64,000 bases of DNA from CAJXVY01 sp965660355. Lineage in GTDB: Bacteria; Actinomycetota; Actinomycetes; Actinomycetales; Microbacteriaceae. The DNA lies in the NCBI GenBank assembly GCA_965660355.1, contig CBFHZN010000001.1:1-64000 (forward strand), in the 5' to 3' direction. Below are positions 24,932 through 33,269 of the stretch, in pieces. The notes under the pieces are model-generated. The model made no database searches. It saw nothing but the letters and a program-made list of their open reading frames with translations, and was not told the origin of the DNA. The first letter of the stretch is position 1. Each line of letters begins with the position of its first letter. The translations under genes and the position numbers were made by a program.

Positions 24932-25461
24932 TTGGCTTTTTATACCCGGAGATTTGCAATCAACAGGGTGATCAGGGCTATTTTGATTGGCTTATAGCCC
25001 ATGAAGTTGATGCATGCTCAATCGGCGACAAAGCTATCGAGGGCCTGCAGGCAGTTTTCGTTGGTGATGTCTCTGAGCGTGGAGCGCAAATCCTCAGAAC
25101 AAGACTTGACGATCACTGGTTGTTATCAAAAATCAGTGAGGGGCTTACAGTTCTTGCCATTGGCAGGGCCGGATTAGAGGTTGCAAAAGCCTTGGGGGTC
25201 AGAGCACCCCTGGATAGCTACAAAAGCGAATTTGCTGAAGCTGAGTTTCAGGGTAAAAAGCTTTACGGGTTCATCAACGGTCTTATCGATAAGGATAGGT
25301 TGGTTACCGAAACCCAGATTGGTGAAGGACGGCTAATACTCTGCGCTTTTTTAGGTCCTGTAACAGTTGTGAATCCGTGGTTTGAAAAATACTGTTTTGG
25401 AATTGAAACCTCAGCGAGGGACGACCTCACCGAGCACTATAAAAACCTACTGGCTGATTAG
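24928..25461 (+). CDS. Divergent GatD-like protein without glutaminase residues
   Basis: Position after MurT and sequence layout identify it as a GatD-type amidotransferase partner, but it is short (177 residues; GatD is about 240) and has lost the catalytic residues. Where GatD has ICGGYQ around its nucleophile, this reads AIGRAGL (77-83). Where GatD has LHGP with the catalytic His, this reads FLGP (141-144). The GF-N motif (GFINGL, 114-119) and the C-terminal NPWFEKY remain. It cannot work as an ordinary glutaminase; it may be a structural subunit. GTG start overlaps MurT by four bases. Confidence 0.75.
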   Translation: MIGFLYPEICNQQGDQGYFDWLIAHEVDACSIGDKAIEGLQAVFVGDVSERGAQILRTRLDDHWLLSKISEGLTVLAIGRAGLEVAKALGVRAPLDSYKSEFAEAEFQGKKLYGFINGLIDKDRLVTETQIGEGRLILCAFLGPVTVVNPWFEKYCFGIETSARDDLTEHYKNLLAD

Positions 25462-25632
25462 ATCGGTCTTGTCTTGCCAGTCGACCATGATTGGCTCCAG
25501 CTTTTCTTTGTTGACTTTGCCGTGGTGGCCGCAAAACAGCAATTCTCCAGATTCCAACTTCACGATTACATATGCTTGAGCTCCACAAATGTCACAGCGA
25601 TCTGCAGAGGAGAGAGTAGTTGTTTCTGTCAT
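25447..25632 (-). CDS. DUF7455 small zinc-binding protein
   Basis: A 61-residue actinobacterial protein usually found near the sigma factor and topoisomerase genes. It carries the sequence ADRCDICGAQAYV (CXXC) and LLFCGHHGK (Cys-x-His-His), a likely zinc site, followed by a charged helix. Function unknown. A TAGCCT -10 box ends six bases before the ATG. Its 3' end overlaps the converging GatD-like gene by 15 bases. Confidence 0.88.
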   Translation of the reverse strand: MTETTTLSSADRCDICGAQAYVIVKLESGELLFCGHHGKVNKEKLEPIMVDWQDKTDLISQ

Positions 25633-25638
25633 GCAATA

Positions 25639-25644
25639 AGGCTA
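25639..25644 (-). promoter_or_regulatory. -10 box of the DUF7455 gene (leaderless)
   Basis: TAGCCT on the minus strand, six bases before the ATG at 25632; no Shine-Dalgarno sequence. Confidence 0.5.
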
Positions 25645-25683
25645 AGTCACAAACTGCTTGAGGGGTGCCAGAAACAGTCCAGT

Positions 25684-25698
25684 TTCGCCACAGGCGAA
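25684..25698. repeat. Inverted repeat upstream of parE
   Basis: TTCGCC-ACA-GGCGAA, a perfect 6-bp inverted repeat 37 bases before the parE ATG. It could be an operator; it does not match the actinobacterial LexA box. Confidence 0.35.
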
Positions 25699-25735
25699 GT
25701 GTCAGAGCCATTGCTTGGGACAAAGAAGATAAATT

Positions 25736-27799
25736 ATGCAGGTGACCGATTACTCAGCAAGACACCTAAGCGTTTTAGAAGGCCTGGAAGCCGTCAGGAA
25801 AAGACCCGGGATGTATATCGGTTCAACCGACTACCGGGGTTTGATGCATTGCCTATGGGAAATCATTGACAACAGTGTTGATGAGGCCTTGGGTGGTCAT
25901 TGTAAAAACATCTCTGTAAACATCAACTCAGATGGATCCGCCACCGTGGCAGATGATGGTCGAGGAATTCCTGTTGATAATGAACAAAAAACAGGGCTAA
26001 GCGGTGTTGAGCTTATTTTCACTAAGCTGCACGCTGGTGGGAAATTTGGAGGCGGAAGCTACGCGGCCAGTGGTGGCCTGCATGGAGTGGGTGCAAGTGT
26101 TGTGAATGCTCTGAGTGAGCGCTTGGATGCCAAGATAAAACGGGATGGCATCACCTGGGAGATGAGTTTCCACAGAGGTGAACCGGGGATCTTTTCGGGC
26201 AAGGGTGCAAAGGCGGAATTTACGCCTTTTGTCAATGCCAGTGAGCTAAAAAAAGGAAGCAAGGTAGCAAAGAAAGAATCTGGCACTGAAGTCACTTTCT
26301 GGCCAGATCCGCAAATTTTCACCAGTACTGAATTTGATAAAGACTCGCTTGTGTCCAGACTTCGTCAGACCGCTTTTTTGGTGCCAGGGTTATCCCTCAC
26401 GCTGAATTGGCTGGGTGAGGAGACCGAAACTTTCCGATTTGATGGAGGGTTGAACGACTTTGTTGACTTTATATCCCCGGATGTGGCTTTGACACCAACC
26501 TATTTTGTCGATGACACGGGTGCCTATAAAGAAACTGTCCCGGTTTTGGATGAAAAATCGGGGAGCATGAAATCTACCGAACTTGAAAGAGAATGTAGAG
26601 TCCGGGTTTCTCTTCGTTGGGGTAATGGATATGAAACAACTGTCAAAAGCTTTGTGAATATTATCGCCACACCAAAAGGCGGGACTCATCTGACAGGCTT
26701 TGAGCAAGGGTTAGTGAAGGCGGTAAAGGCTTATATTGAATCCAACTCCCGAAGGTTCAAACTAGGGAGCCTGAAGCTTGAAAAAGAAGACATCACTGCT
26801 GGGTTATCAGCCGTTGTGACAGTGAGTATGTCTGAGCCTCAATTCGAGGGTCAGACCAAAGAGGTTTTAGGAACTCCTCCTATAAAGCAAATCGTTTCAG
26901 CATCAATGGTCAGCTGGTTCAAAGAGCTCACAGCTTCAAAAAAGCGCGAAGACAAGGCAGCTTTATTGGCCATTGGCGAAAAAATAGTCAACGAGGGCAA
27001 AGCTCGCATCAGCGCTAGACAGATAAAGGAAAACCAACGTCGCAAAAACGCATTGGAATCTTCCTCTCTTCCAGCAAAGCTGGTGGACTGTCGCTCCAGC
27101 GAGGGTGTTGGAAGTGAGCTGTTCATCGTTGAGGGCGACAGCGCTTTGGGAACAGCGAAGCTTGCAAGAGACAGTGAATTTCAAGCGCTTCTGCCAATTA
27201 GAGGCAAAATTCTAAATGTTCAAAAAAGCTCTCTAGCCGACATGCTCTCCAATGCCGAATGCGCATCAATCACGCAGGTAATTGGTGGAGGTAGTGGAAG
27301 AAGCTTTGATCTTGGAAGTGTCAGGTATGAAAAAATCATTCTGATGAGTGATGCCGATGTCGATGGTGCTCACATTAGAACTTTGTTACTGACACTATTT
27401 TTCCGATACATGAGACCGCTGGTTGAAGCTGGCAGGGTTTACGCTGCGGTTCCACCTTTGCACCGGGTGGTGATTATTCATCCAGGCAGCAAGCCAAATG
27501 AAACCGTCTACACCTATTCACAGGTTGAACTTGACAGGCTTTTAGCTCAGCTGGAGAGCAAAGGCCTGAGATACCAACAGCCCATTCAGCGCTATAAAGG
27601 TCTCGGTGAGATGGATGCAGATCAACTGGCAGAAACGACTATGAATCCTGAAATGCGTTCACTGCGTCGAATCACCGCCAAGGATGCACAGATGTCAGAC
27701 GAGGTGTTTGAGCTTTTGATGGGAAGTGAAGTCGCACCAAGGAGAGATTTCATCATCTCATCTGCCGACGATTTTGAAAGACAGAACATCGACGCTTAG
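25736..27799 (+). CDS. parE: DNA topoisomerase IV subunit B
   Basis: ATPase subunit of topoisomerase IV, which separates linked daughter chromosomes. The 687 residues show the GHKL ATPase motifs EIIDNSVDEA and DDGRGIPV, a GGLHGVGASVVNAL loop, then the TOPRIM domain with EGDSALG (about 464) and DADVDGAHI (about 540), and a C-terminal QRYKGLGEM motif. It lacks the insertion typical of proteobacterial GyrB. I call it ParE rather than GyrB from context: the converging A subunit and the usual actinobacterial neighbours (sigA, DUF7455). Confidence 0.9.
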   Translation: MQVTDYSARHLSVLEGLEAVRKRPGMYIGSTDYRGLMHCLWEIIDNSVDEALGGHCKNISVNINSDGSATVADDGRGIPVDNEQKTGLSGVELIFTKLHAGGKFGGGSYAASGGLHGVGASVVNALSERLDAKIKRDGITWEMSFHRGEPGIFSGKGAKAEFTPFVNASELKKGSKVAKKESGTEVTFWPDPQIFTSTEFDKDSLVSRLRQTAFLVPGLSLTLNWLGEETETFRFDGGLNDFVDFISPDVALTPTYFVDDTGAYKETVPVLDEKSGSMKSTELERECRVRVSLRWGNGYETTVKSFVNIIATPKGGTHLTGFEQGLVKAVKAYIESNSRRFKLGSLKLEKEDITAGLSAVVTVSMSEPQFEGQTKEVLGTPPIKQIVSASMVSWFKELTASKKREDKAALLAIGEKIVNEGKARISARQIKENQRRKNALESSSLPAKLVDCRSSEGVGSELFIVEGDSALGTAKLARDSEFQALLPIRGKILNVQKSSLADMLSNAECASITQVIGGGSGRSFDLGSVRYEKIILMSDADVDGAHIRTLLLTLFFRYMRPLVEAGRVYAAVPPLHRVVIIHPGSKPNETVYTYSQVELDRLLAQLESKGLRYQQPIQRYKGLGEMDADQLAETTMNPEMRSLRRITAKDAQMSDEVFELLMGSEVAPRRDFIISSADDFERQNIDA

Positions 27800-30081
27800 T
27801 GAGCGCCGATAGCCCTAAAGCTTAGGTTTGTTCCTGCAACATCGCGCTTACTAGCCTCGACTGCTTCTTTAGAATTAGCAGAGCAGAAATCAAACCCTTC
27901 TGATGCTTTTGCGAAATAGAGGCGATTGTCTGATTTTCCAAAACGTTGAACCCGAACACCTTGAGTGGCACGTCCTTTTTTGGGTATCTCTGAAAACTCA
28001 GTTATCTTTCCGCGTCCGAATTCTGCTCCCATTAGGCCATCTCCTGCCTCTGCGGCAGTCAACAGGTGGTGATTCTCATTGGCGGATCCAAATCCAATCA
28101 CAAAGTCTCCATCTGCAAGCTTGATTCCCTGCATGCCAGAGGCGCTGAGACCTTGCGGTCTAACCGTTTCCGAATGAAATTTCAAAACCTGGCCAGTGCT
28201 TGTTGCAAAAAATAGAAAGTCCAAAGATGTGTCGGCGGCCACCACTTCATCATTTTCGGCAAGGGTGATTACTTTGAAACTGTCCTTGTCTGATAACTCG
28301 GTAAGTCTTTTCACAACACCGTGTTTTGTGCCAAGAGCAATCGTTTCATCACCTGTTATTCCTAGAACACTAACCACTCGATCACTACCCAACTCTAGAA
28401 ATTGACTGATGGCAGGGATTGATTCAAGTTGCTCAGCGGATTCCACCGGAGGTATGTCACTTACGTTTATTTTCAGGGCCATGCCTTTGGCGGTTATTGC
28501 AACTATTTCGCCTTCAATGTATTCAGTCGGGCAGCCCTTTGACTGGCTTTCCTGCAAGGGCATGCGGACTAATTTGTGATCGCAGCTAAGACTAATCACC
28601 AAGTCTTTGGCATCCTCCAAAGAGGTTCTGATTTGGGTCCGTCTGGGGGTTGCTAGATTCTTACTGGCCTGTTCCAGCTCGTTTTTAATGACTTCGTTAA
28701 GATTTTCCTCACTAGAGAGGATCGCCTCAAAATTGGCAATCTGTTCAAGCAGTTGTTCACGCTCGGTTTGTAATTCGATAACGCTAAAGCGAGTTAGTCT
28801 TCTCAGCCTCAGCTCCAAAATGTGCTCAGCCTGCAGTTCACTCAAATCAAAGACTTCACAAAGCTTTTTGTTCGCCTCTTGAACCGTCTCTGATGCTCGG
28901 ATTACCTCTATCACCTCATCAATGTTCAACACAGCAATCTCAAGGCCTTCGACCAGATGAAGCCTTGCCTGTGCTTTTTTTAGTCTAAATTGAGTGCGTC
29001 TTTTGGTGACGTTTTTACGGTGATCGATGAAATTCTCAAGTAATTCAATGACGCCCATGGTTTTTGGGCGACCGTTTACCAAAGCTATGTTGTTGATGTT
29101 GAAAGACTCTTCCAAAGGTGTGAATTTATAAAGTTTTTCCAAGACCTCTTGGGGATCAAAACCGTTTTTGATTTCAATTACGAGCCTAAGCCCATGTTTC
29201 CTGTCCGTGTAGTCCTGAACGTCACTTATGCCGGTTAGTTTTTTTGACCCAACAGCGTCCTTGATTTTTTCAATTACTCTTTCCGTACCGACTTGGTATG
29301 GAAGCTCAGTAACTACCAGTCCTAGCTTTCTCGGAGAGACTGTTTCAATTGAAATCCTTGCCCTAACCTTGAGAGAGCCCTTGCCAGATTCATAGGCTTG
29401 TTCGATGCCTTCGGTAGAGGTGATTATCCCTCCACCGGGAAAATCTGGACCTGGCATTACCTGCATAATCTTTTTGAGAGTGGCCCCTCCCTGTAAAACT
29501 TTGATTGCTGCCTTTGTTGCCTCTGCAAGGTTGTGAGGAGGCATAGAAGTTGCCATTCCAACGGCAATTCCGCTAGCTCCGTTCACTAGCAAATTTGGAA
29601 ATGATGCCGGAAGCACGGCAGGTTCCGTTAGTTGAGAATCGTAGTTGGGAACAAAATCTACCGTGTCTTCGTCTATCTCATCAGTTAGGGCCAATGCACC
29701 CTCACTCATGCGTGCCTCGGTATACCTAGCGGCTGCCGGGCCGTCATCCGGGCTTCCAAAATTTCCATGCCCATCCACCAGCGGTAATCGCATACTGAAT
29801 GGCTGTGCAAGCCTTACCAGAGCGTCATAGATTGCCTGATCACCGTGTGGGTGCAGTTTTCCCATCACATCTCCCACAACCCTGGAGGATTTGACATGAC
29901 CCTTGCTTGGAAGAAGGCTCATTTCCCGCATCTGATGAACAATCCTGCGCTGCACGGGTTTGAGGCCATCCCTGACATCCGGGAGTGCGCGAGCGTAGAT
30001 AACCGAATAGGAGTATTCAAGAAATGACTGCTGCATTTCTGCAGTGACGTCAATATCTACAATGCGCTCAGAATCGCTCAT
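27796..30081 (-). CDS. parC: DNA topoisomerase IV subunit A
   Basis: DNA-cleaving subunit partnering ParE. Residues 1-500 form the breakage-reunion domain with catalytic Tyr120 in AAARYTEARMS and the RALPDVRDGLKPVQRRI region; a coiled coil follows (about 430-480) and residues 500-761 form a beta-pinwheel with degenerate repeats. The conserved GyrA box (QRRGGKG) of gyrase is absent, supporting topoisomerase IV. It converges on parE with a four-base overlap at the stops, so the two subunits are not in one operon. Confidence 0.92.
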   Translation of the reverse strand: MSDSERIVDIDVTAEMQQSFLEYSYSVIYARALPDVRDGLKPVQRRIVHQMREMSLLPSKGHVKSSRVVGDVMGKLHPHGDQAIYDALVRLAQPFSMRLPLVDGHGNFGSPDDGPAAARYTEARMSEGALALTDEIDEDTVDFVPNYDSQLTEPAVLPASFPNLLVNGASGIAVGMATSMPPHNLAEATKAAIKVLQGGATLKKIMQVMPGPDFPGGGIITSTEGIEQAYESGKGSLKVRARISIETVSPRKLGLVVTELPYQVGTERVIEKIKDAVGSKKLTGISDVQDYTDRKHGLRLVIEIKNGFDPQEVLEKLYKFTPLEESFNINNIALVNGRPKTMGVIELLENFIDHRKNVTKRRTQFRLKKAQARLHLVEGLEIAVLNIDEVIEVIRASETVQEANKKLCEVFDLSELQAEHILELRLRRLTRFSVIELQTEREQLLEQIANFEAILSSEENLNEVIKNELEQASKNLATPRRTQIRTSLEDAKDLVISLSCDHKLVRMPLQESQSKGCPTEYIEGEIVAITAKGMALKINVSDIPPVESAEQLESIPAISQFLELGSDRVVSVLGITGDETIALGTKHGVVKRLTELSDKDSFKVITLAENDEVVAADTSLDFLFFATSTGQVLKFHSETVRPQGLSASGMQGIKLADGDFVIGFGSANENHHLLTAAEAGDGLMGAEFGRGKITEFSEIPKKGRATQGVRVQRFGKSDNRLYFAKASEGFDFCSANSKEAVEASKRDVAGTNLSFRAIGAH

Positions 30082-30107
30082 TACTCCCTTGTGGCAAGAT
30101 TGTCAGG

Positions 30108-31187
30108 ATGATGAAAACTCTACCGAAGGCACCCAAATCATTGGGGAGGACTCGACATGTTTTGGATAGTTGCCAATTATCGGTCAGGGGCAAGACGAAT
30201 CCACTTGGCTTTCAACCAACAAAGTCAGTCATCGTTGTTTTGGTTGATGGTCTTGGCTACCGCCAGCTGGAGCAGGTTTCAGGGCATGCTCCAACCATTT
30301 GGAAAAATTCAAAGCCGATCAAATCAGCCTTCCCAGCAACTACCAGTGTGAACATCAAAAGTTTTTCCACTGGGCTGCCACCAGCACAACATGGGTTTCT
30401 CGGATATCGACTGAAGCACAACCAGGGCACAACAAATTTGCTGAGCGACTTAGAGAAAATAAACATTGCCGAGTTCAATACGATAAGAAACATCTCTGAA
30501 ACCGGTGACCGGCAGTGCCATTTCTCCTCGGTCTCAATGGAGGAATACAGGGATTCCGGGTTTAGCAGGGTAACCATGTCAGGAGCTGAGTATCATTCAG
30601 CGGAAACCATTCAAGATCGCTTTAGAGTTGCAGAAAACATAGCTAGAAATGCGGGACAGGTTGTTTATCTCTACATCCCAGAACTAGATAAAACTGGCCA
30701 TAAAGAGGGTTGGGGCTCTGATAGGTGGATTCAATACTTGGAGGAGGTCGAATCTGGTCTTCGCTCATTGCAAGATGCTGAAATTGGGGTTGTGCTGATA
30801 AGTGATCACGGCATGGTGAATACAACTGCAGAACAACAAATACATCTAGATGAATTTATCGACTCTAATGACATCCAAGCAATGGTTGGTGATACTCGCT
30901 GTACCTTTTTGCACACAAAGCTGTCAAAGTCAGAAATTGCAGAAGCCGTTGATTCTCAACCCATGAGTGTTTATGAAGCCACTGAATTAGAAGCAGCTGG
31001 CTGGTTCGGGGGAGAGGTGCTGGAAGAATTTAGATATAGGCTTCCTCATATTGTGCTGATTGCTCATGGTAATCACGTGATTTTGCATAAAGATTTCAAC
31101 ACCGAGCGCGCTTATAAGATGATTGGTCACCATGGAACCTTTGACGATCGAGAACTGGAAGTGCCACTGATGAGGATAGGTATTTAG
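30108..31187 (+). CDS. Alkaline phosphatase-like nucleotide pyrophosphatase/phosphodiesterase
   Basis: A 359-residue member of the alkaline-phosphatase superfamily (type I phosphodiesterase/nucleotide pyrophosphatase). VVLVDGLG gives the first metal Asp, the threonine in FPATTSVN is the likely nucleophile, and ELDKTGH, LISDHGM and GHHGT carry the remaining metal ligands. There is no signal peptide, so it probably acts in the cytosol; substrate unknown. Only 26 bases separate it from the divergent parC; CAAGAT lies seven bases before the ATG and may be a weak leaderless -10. It overlaps sepH at the stops by four bases. Confidence 0.88.
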   Translation: MMKTLPKAPKSLGRTRHVLDSCQLSVRGKTNPLGFQPTKSVIVVLVDGLGYRQLEQVSGHAPTIWKNSKPIKSAFPATTSVNIKSFSTGLPPAQHGFLGYRLKHNQGTTNLLSDLEKINIAEFNTIRNISETGDRQCHFSSVSMEEYRDSGFSRVTMSGAEYHSAETIQDRFRVAENIARNAGQVVYLYIPELDKTGHKEGWGSDRWIQYLEEVESGLRSLQDAEIGVVLISDHGMVNTTAEQQIHLDEFIDSNDIQAMVGDTRCTFLHTKLSKSEIAEAVDSQPMSVYEATELEAAGWFGGEVLEEFRYRLPHIVLIAHGNHVILHKDFNTERAYKMIGHHGTFDDRELEVPLMRIGI

Positions 31188-31936
31188 TCTTCTTTATCGT
31201 CGTGATTCTCGCCCGCGCCGAAAACAATTTCATCCCAGCTTGGCAAAGAGGGGCGCTTTGAGGATGACTCGGGTTTGGGTTTATCGACATCAGCCTCTTT
31301 TTGAGCCCTTCTGCGCTGCAACTCTTCCAATAAATCCGTAGCGACACTGCTGGCGTCAGTTTCTGGTTTTTCTTCCTCTTGGTCATCTGCAGTGTCTACA
31401 GGGTTGTCAATGACACTGAATGCGACCGCGGGTGTTTGTTCTTCAAAAATTTCTCGGGCTTTGTCGTCCAACGGTTTTAGCCAGTTGTTTTTGGGGTCAA
31501 AGCTAAAGCTAGCTGTTGATGATTGATCTTCCGCTTTCAGGACCCAACTACCGTCATTTTTTAGGACCCGTATTGATGCGTTTGTGAGTTTGCTCTCAAG
31601 AAGATTTTCAAAAGGAACGGTTTCATCAAAATCCTGAGCAACAACCAGTACCGATAGGGCGGCCGATTTTATGTAGTTAAGTTCAGCAATTACTGGAGCC
31701 GCGAACGGTTCTATCGAATCTTCTTCAACATTCAGCTGGTTTGCAACTTCTTGAATTGAAAGCCCGGATCTAATTAGTGATTGAACCTCACCTGGAGAAA
31801 AGGTCTGCGCATCTGCATTCGGACTTCTCACCGCTTGCCTCAGGTTCCCGTCTAATTCCAGTCGTAACTGAGAACCATCCTCGCCTTTGAGAATTAGGTA
31901 GTCTCCCTCTCGGTGAGAAAACTGAACTTCCTTCAT
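31184..31936 (-). CDS. sepH: Septation protein SepH
   Basis: Actinobacterial cell-division protein (DUF3071) that stimulates FtsZ assembly. The 250 residues begin with the family beta-rich segment (VQFSHREGDYLILKGEDGSQ), followed by a helix-turn-helix-like region (RSGLSIQEVANQLNV, about 65-79), then an acidic, low-complexity C-terminal half ending in a conserved-looking RPSLPSWDEIVFG segment. AGGAGG stands six bases before the ATG. It diverges from the DUF4193 gene across a 167-base gap that holds the latter's promoter. Confidence 0.9.
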   Translation of the reverse strand: MKEVQFSHREGDYLILKGEDGSQLRLELDGNLRQAVRSPNADAQTFSPGEVQSLIRSGLSIQEVANQLNVEEDSIEPFAAPVIAELNYIKSAALSVLVVAQDFDETVPFENLLESKLTNASIRVLKNDGSWVLKAEDQSSTASFSFDPKNNWLKPLDDKAREIFEEQTPAVAFSVIDNPVDTADDQEEEKPETDASSVATDLLEELQRRRAQKEADVDKPKPESSSKRPSLPSWDEIVFGAGENHDDKED

Positions 31937-32043
31937 GTCGCCTCCTAGGGATACTTTCTCACCTGTTTGGCAATTTGTTCATGATTTGCGCGCGTGATTT
32001 ATGATTTTCCCTGAAGTTCAGCTGTGAATTTACCGTGGCGAGC

Positions 32044-32072
32044 TTGATTTAGATAACTTAATCAGGCATAGT
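32044..32072 (+). promoter_or_regulatory. Promoter of the DUF4193 gene
   Basis: TTGATT (32044-32049), 17-base spacer, CATAGT (32067-32072): the best sigma-70-type promoter in the window. The transcript would begin near 32079 and give a leader of about 25 bases carrying a Shine-Dalgarno sequence. Confidence 0.6.
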
Positions 32073-32103
32073 TTCGCCCTGAAGCAGACAAGAGAGGTGT
32101 TTC

Positions 32104-32388
32104 GTGGCAACTGACTACGATGCGCAGAGGAAGAGCGAGGACGATACCGAGAGTATCGAGGTTATCAAAGAGCGCATGCCCGATAAACCCAGTGGCATCA
32201 GCGACAGTGACGACACTGAACTTGAGCCTTATAGTGCTCCAGACGTTGTCAATGAAGAACTTGATGTGGTGGTTATGCCAAAGCAAGAGAACGAATTCAC
32301 CTGCATGGAATGTTTTTTATTGAAGCCACCTTCTCAGCTAGGCAAGAAAACTCGCCAAGGCTCAGTCTGCCTTGACTGTGCTGGCTAA
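32104..32388 (+). CDS. DUF4193 protein
   Basis: A 94-residue acidic protein conserved in Actinobacteria next to sepH and dut. The N-terminal two-thirds is low-complexity and Asp/Glu rich; the C-terminus is a zinc ribbon with two CXXC pairs (TCMECFLL and VCLDCAG). Related proteins are abundant in several Actinobacteria, but the role is not known to me. GTG start preceded by AGAGAGGTG. The stop lies 27 bases inside the converging DUF3093 gene. Confidence 0.92.
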   Translation: MATDYDAQRKSEDDTESIEVIKERMPDKPSGISDSDDTELEPYSAPDVVNEELDVVVMPKQENEFTCMECFLLKPPSQLGKKTRQGSVCLDCAG

Positions 32389-32808
32389 GGCTTCTACAAG
32401 ACCCTCCGGATCACGAGTGCTAATCAGAACCTTGTTATAGGAATCTTCCGGATCAATGTTGTCTAAAACAACAACTGCATCAATCCCTCCGCGTATCTGA
32501 AAAAATGTATCTGGACTCAAGTCTGGGCCTCGAGCCCTAAAGGCCTCATCACCTAAAAAAGCTCTAGGGTTTGCTAATACCTCAGTGGGTATTACCGCTT
32601 TTCCTATAATCAAATGCCGGTCGTTGACGACAACGCTTGGCGAGAAACCATAAAGCAAGACGTTCACTGCAATTGTGATTGCAACACCAATAGCAAAAGC
32701 CAGATACCAGTTGAAAGGACCAAGCATTAGTCCAAAACCAGGTATTAGCAAAAGTGTTGAAATAGTAAGTCCAACAGGTGGAATCAATTTCTCGGAGTAA
32801 ATCGTCAT
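32362..32808 (-). CDS. DUF3093 membrane protein
   Basis: A 148-residue actinobacterial protein with two adjacent hydrophobic helices near the N-terminus (about 11-31 and 34-54) and a soluble domain with the ANPRAFLGDEAFRARGPDL segment typical of DUF3093. Function unknown. Its ATG sits seven bases after a TAATCT -10 box, and this promoter overlaps, on the opposite strand, the one that would serve dut. Confidence 0.88.
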   Translation of the reverse strand: MTIYSEKLIPPVGLTISTLLLIPGFGLMLGPFNWYLAFAIGVAITIAVNVLLYGFSPSVVVNDRHLIIGKAVIPTEVLANPRAFLGDEAFRARGPDLSPDTFFQIRGGIDAVVVLDNIDPEDSYNKVLISTRDPEGLVEALASTVKAD

Positions 32809-32815
32809 CAGATAT

Positions 32816-32821
32816 AGATTA
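32816..32821 (-). promoter_or_regulatory. -10 box of the DUF3093 gene (leaderless)
   Basis: TAATCT on the minus strand, seven bases before the ATG at 32808. On the plus strand the overlapping TAGATT (32815-32820) may be the dut -10, giving dut a leader of about four bases. Confidence 0.5.
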
Positions 32822-32831
32822 CGCTCTAACC

Positions 32832-33269
32832 GTGGAAAATTCTGTGCAGATATTGATAACTGGTGACCCTGAACTGATCCCCAAATATGCCAAGCAGGGT
32901 GATGCTGGTGCTGATCTCAGGGCCAGCGGTTCAGGATCGATTGCTCCCGGCGGCCGGGCTCTGGTGCCAACCGGTATTCAGATTGCTTTACCGGATGGTT
33001 ACGTAGGTCTGGTGCATCCGAGAAGTGGACTGGCAGTAAAACATGGCATAACAGTGCTCAACACACCCGGCACAATCGATTCGGGCTATCGAGGAGAGAT
33101 TCAGGTAATTTTGCTAAACACAAGCGATCAGGAATTTGTGTTTGAGCGAGGCGAGCGAATTGCCCAATTGGTGATTCAGAATTACGAAAAAGCAAAGTTT
33201 GTTGAGGTGGATCAGTTACCTGGAACTGAGCGTGGCGAGGGTGGCTTTGGCTCATCCGGAAGGAAATAA
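32832..33269 (+). CDS. dut: dUTP diphosphatase
   Basis: Hydrolyses dUTP to dUMP, keeping uracil out of DNA and feeding dTMP synthesis. The 145-residue trimeric-type dUTPase has all five motifs: DAGADLRA, PRSGLAVKHG, NTPGTIDSGYRGEI, RGERIAQLV and RGEGGFGSSGR at the C-terminus. I chose GTG 32832, which leaves a short N-terminus; a frame start at 32778 lies inside the divergent DUF3093 gene and is rejected. The next gene starts at the base after its stop. Confidence 0.95.
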   Translation: MENSVQILITGDPELIPKYAKQGDAGADLRASGSGSIAPGGRALVPTGIQIALPDGYVGLVHPRSGLAVKHGITVLNTPGTIDSGYRGEIQVILLNTSDQEFVFERGERIAQLVIQNYEKAKFVEVDQLPGTERGEGGFGSSGRK

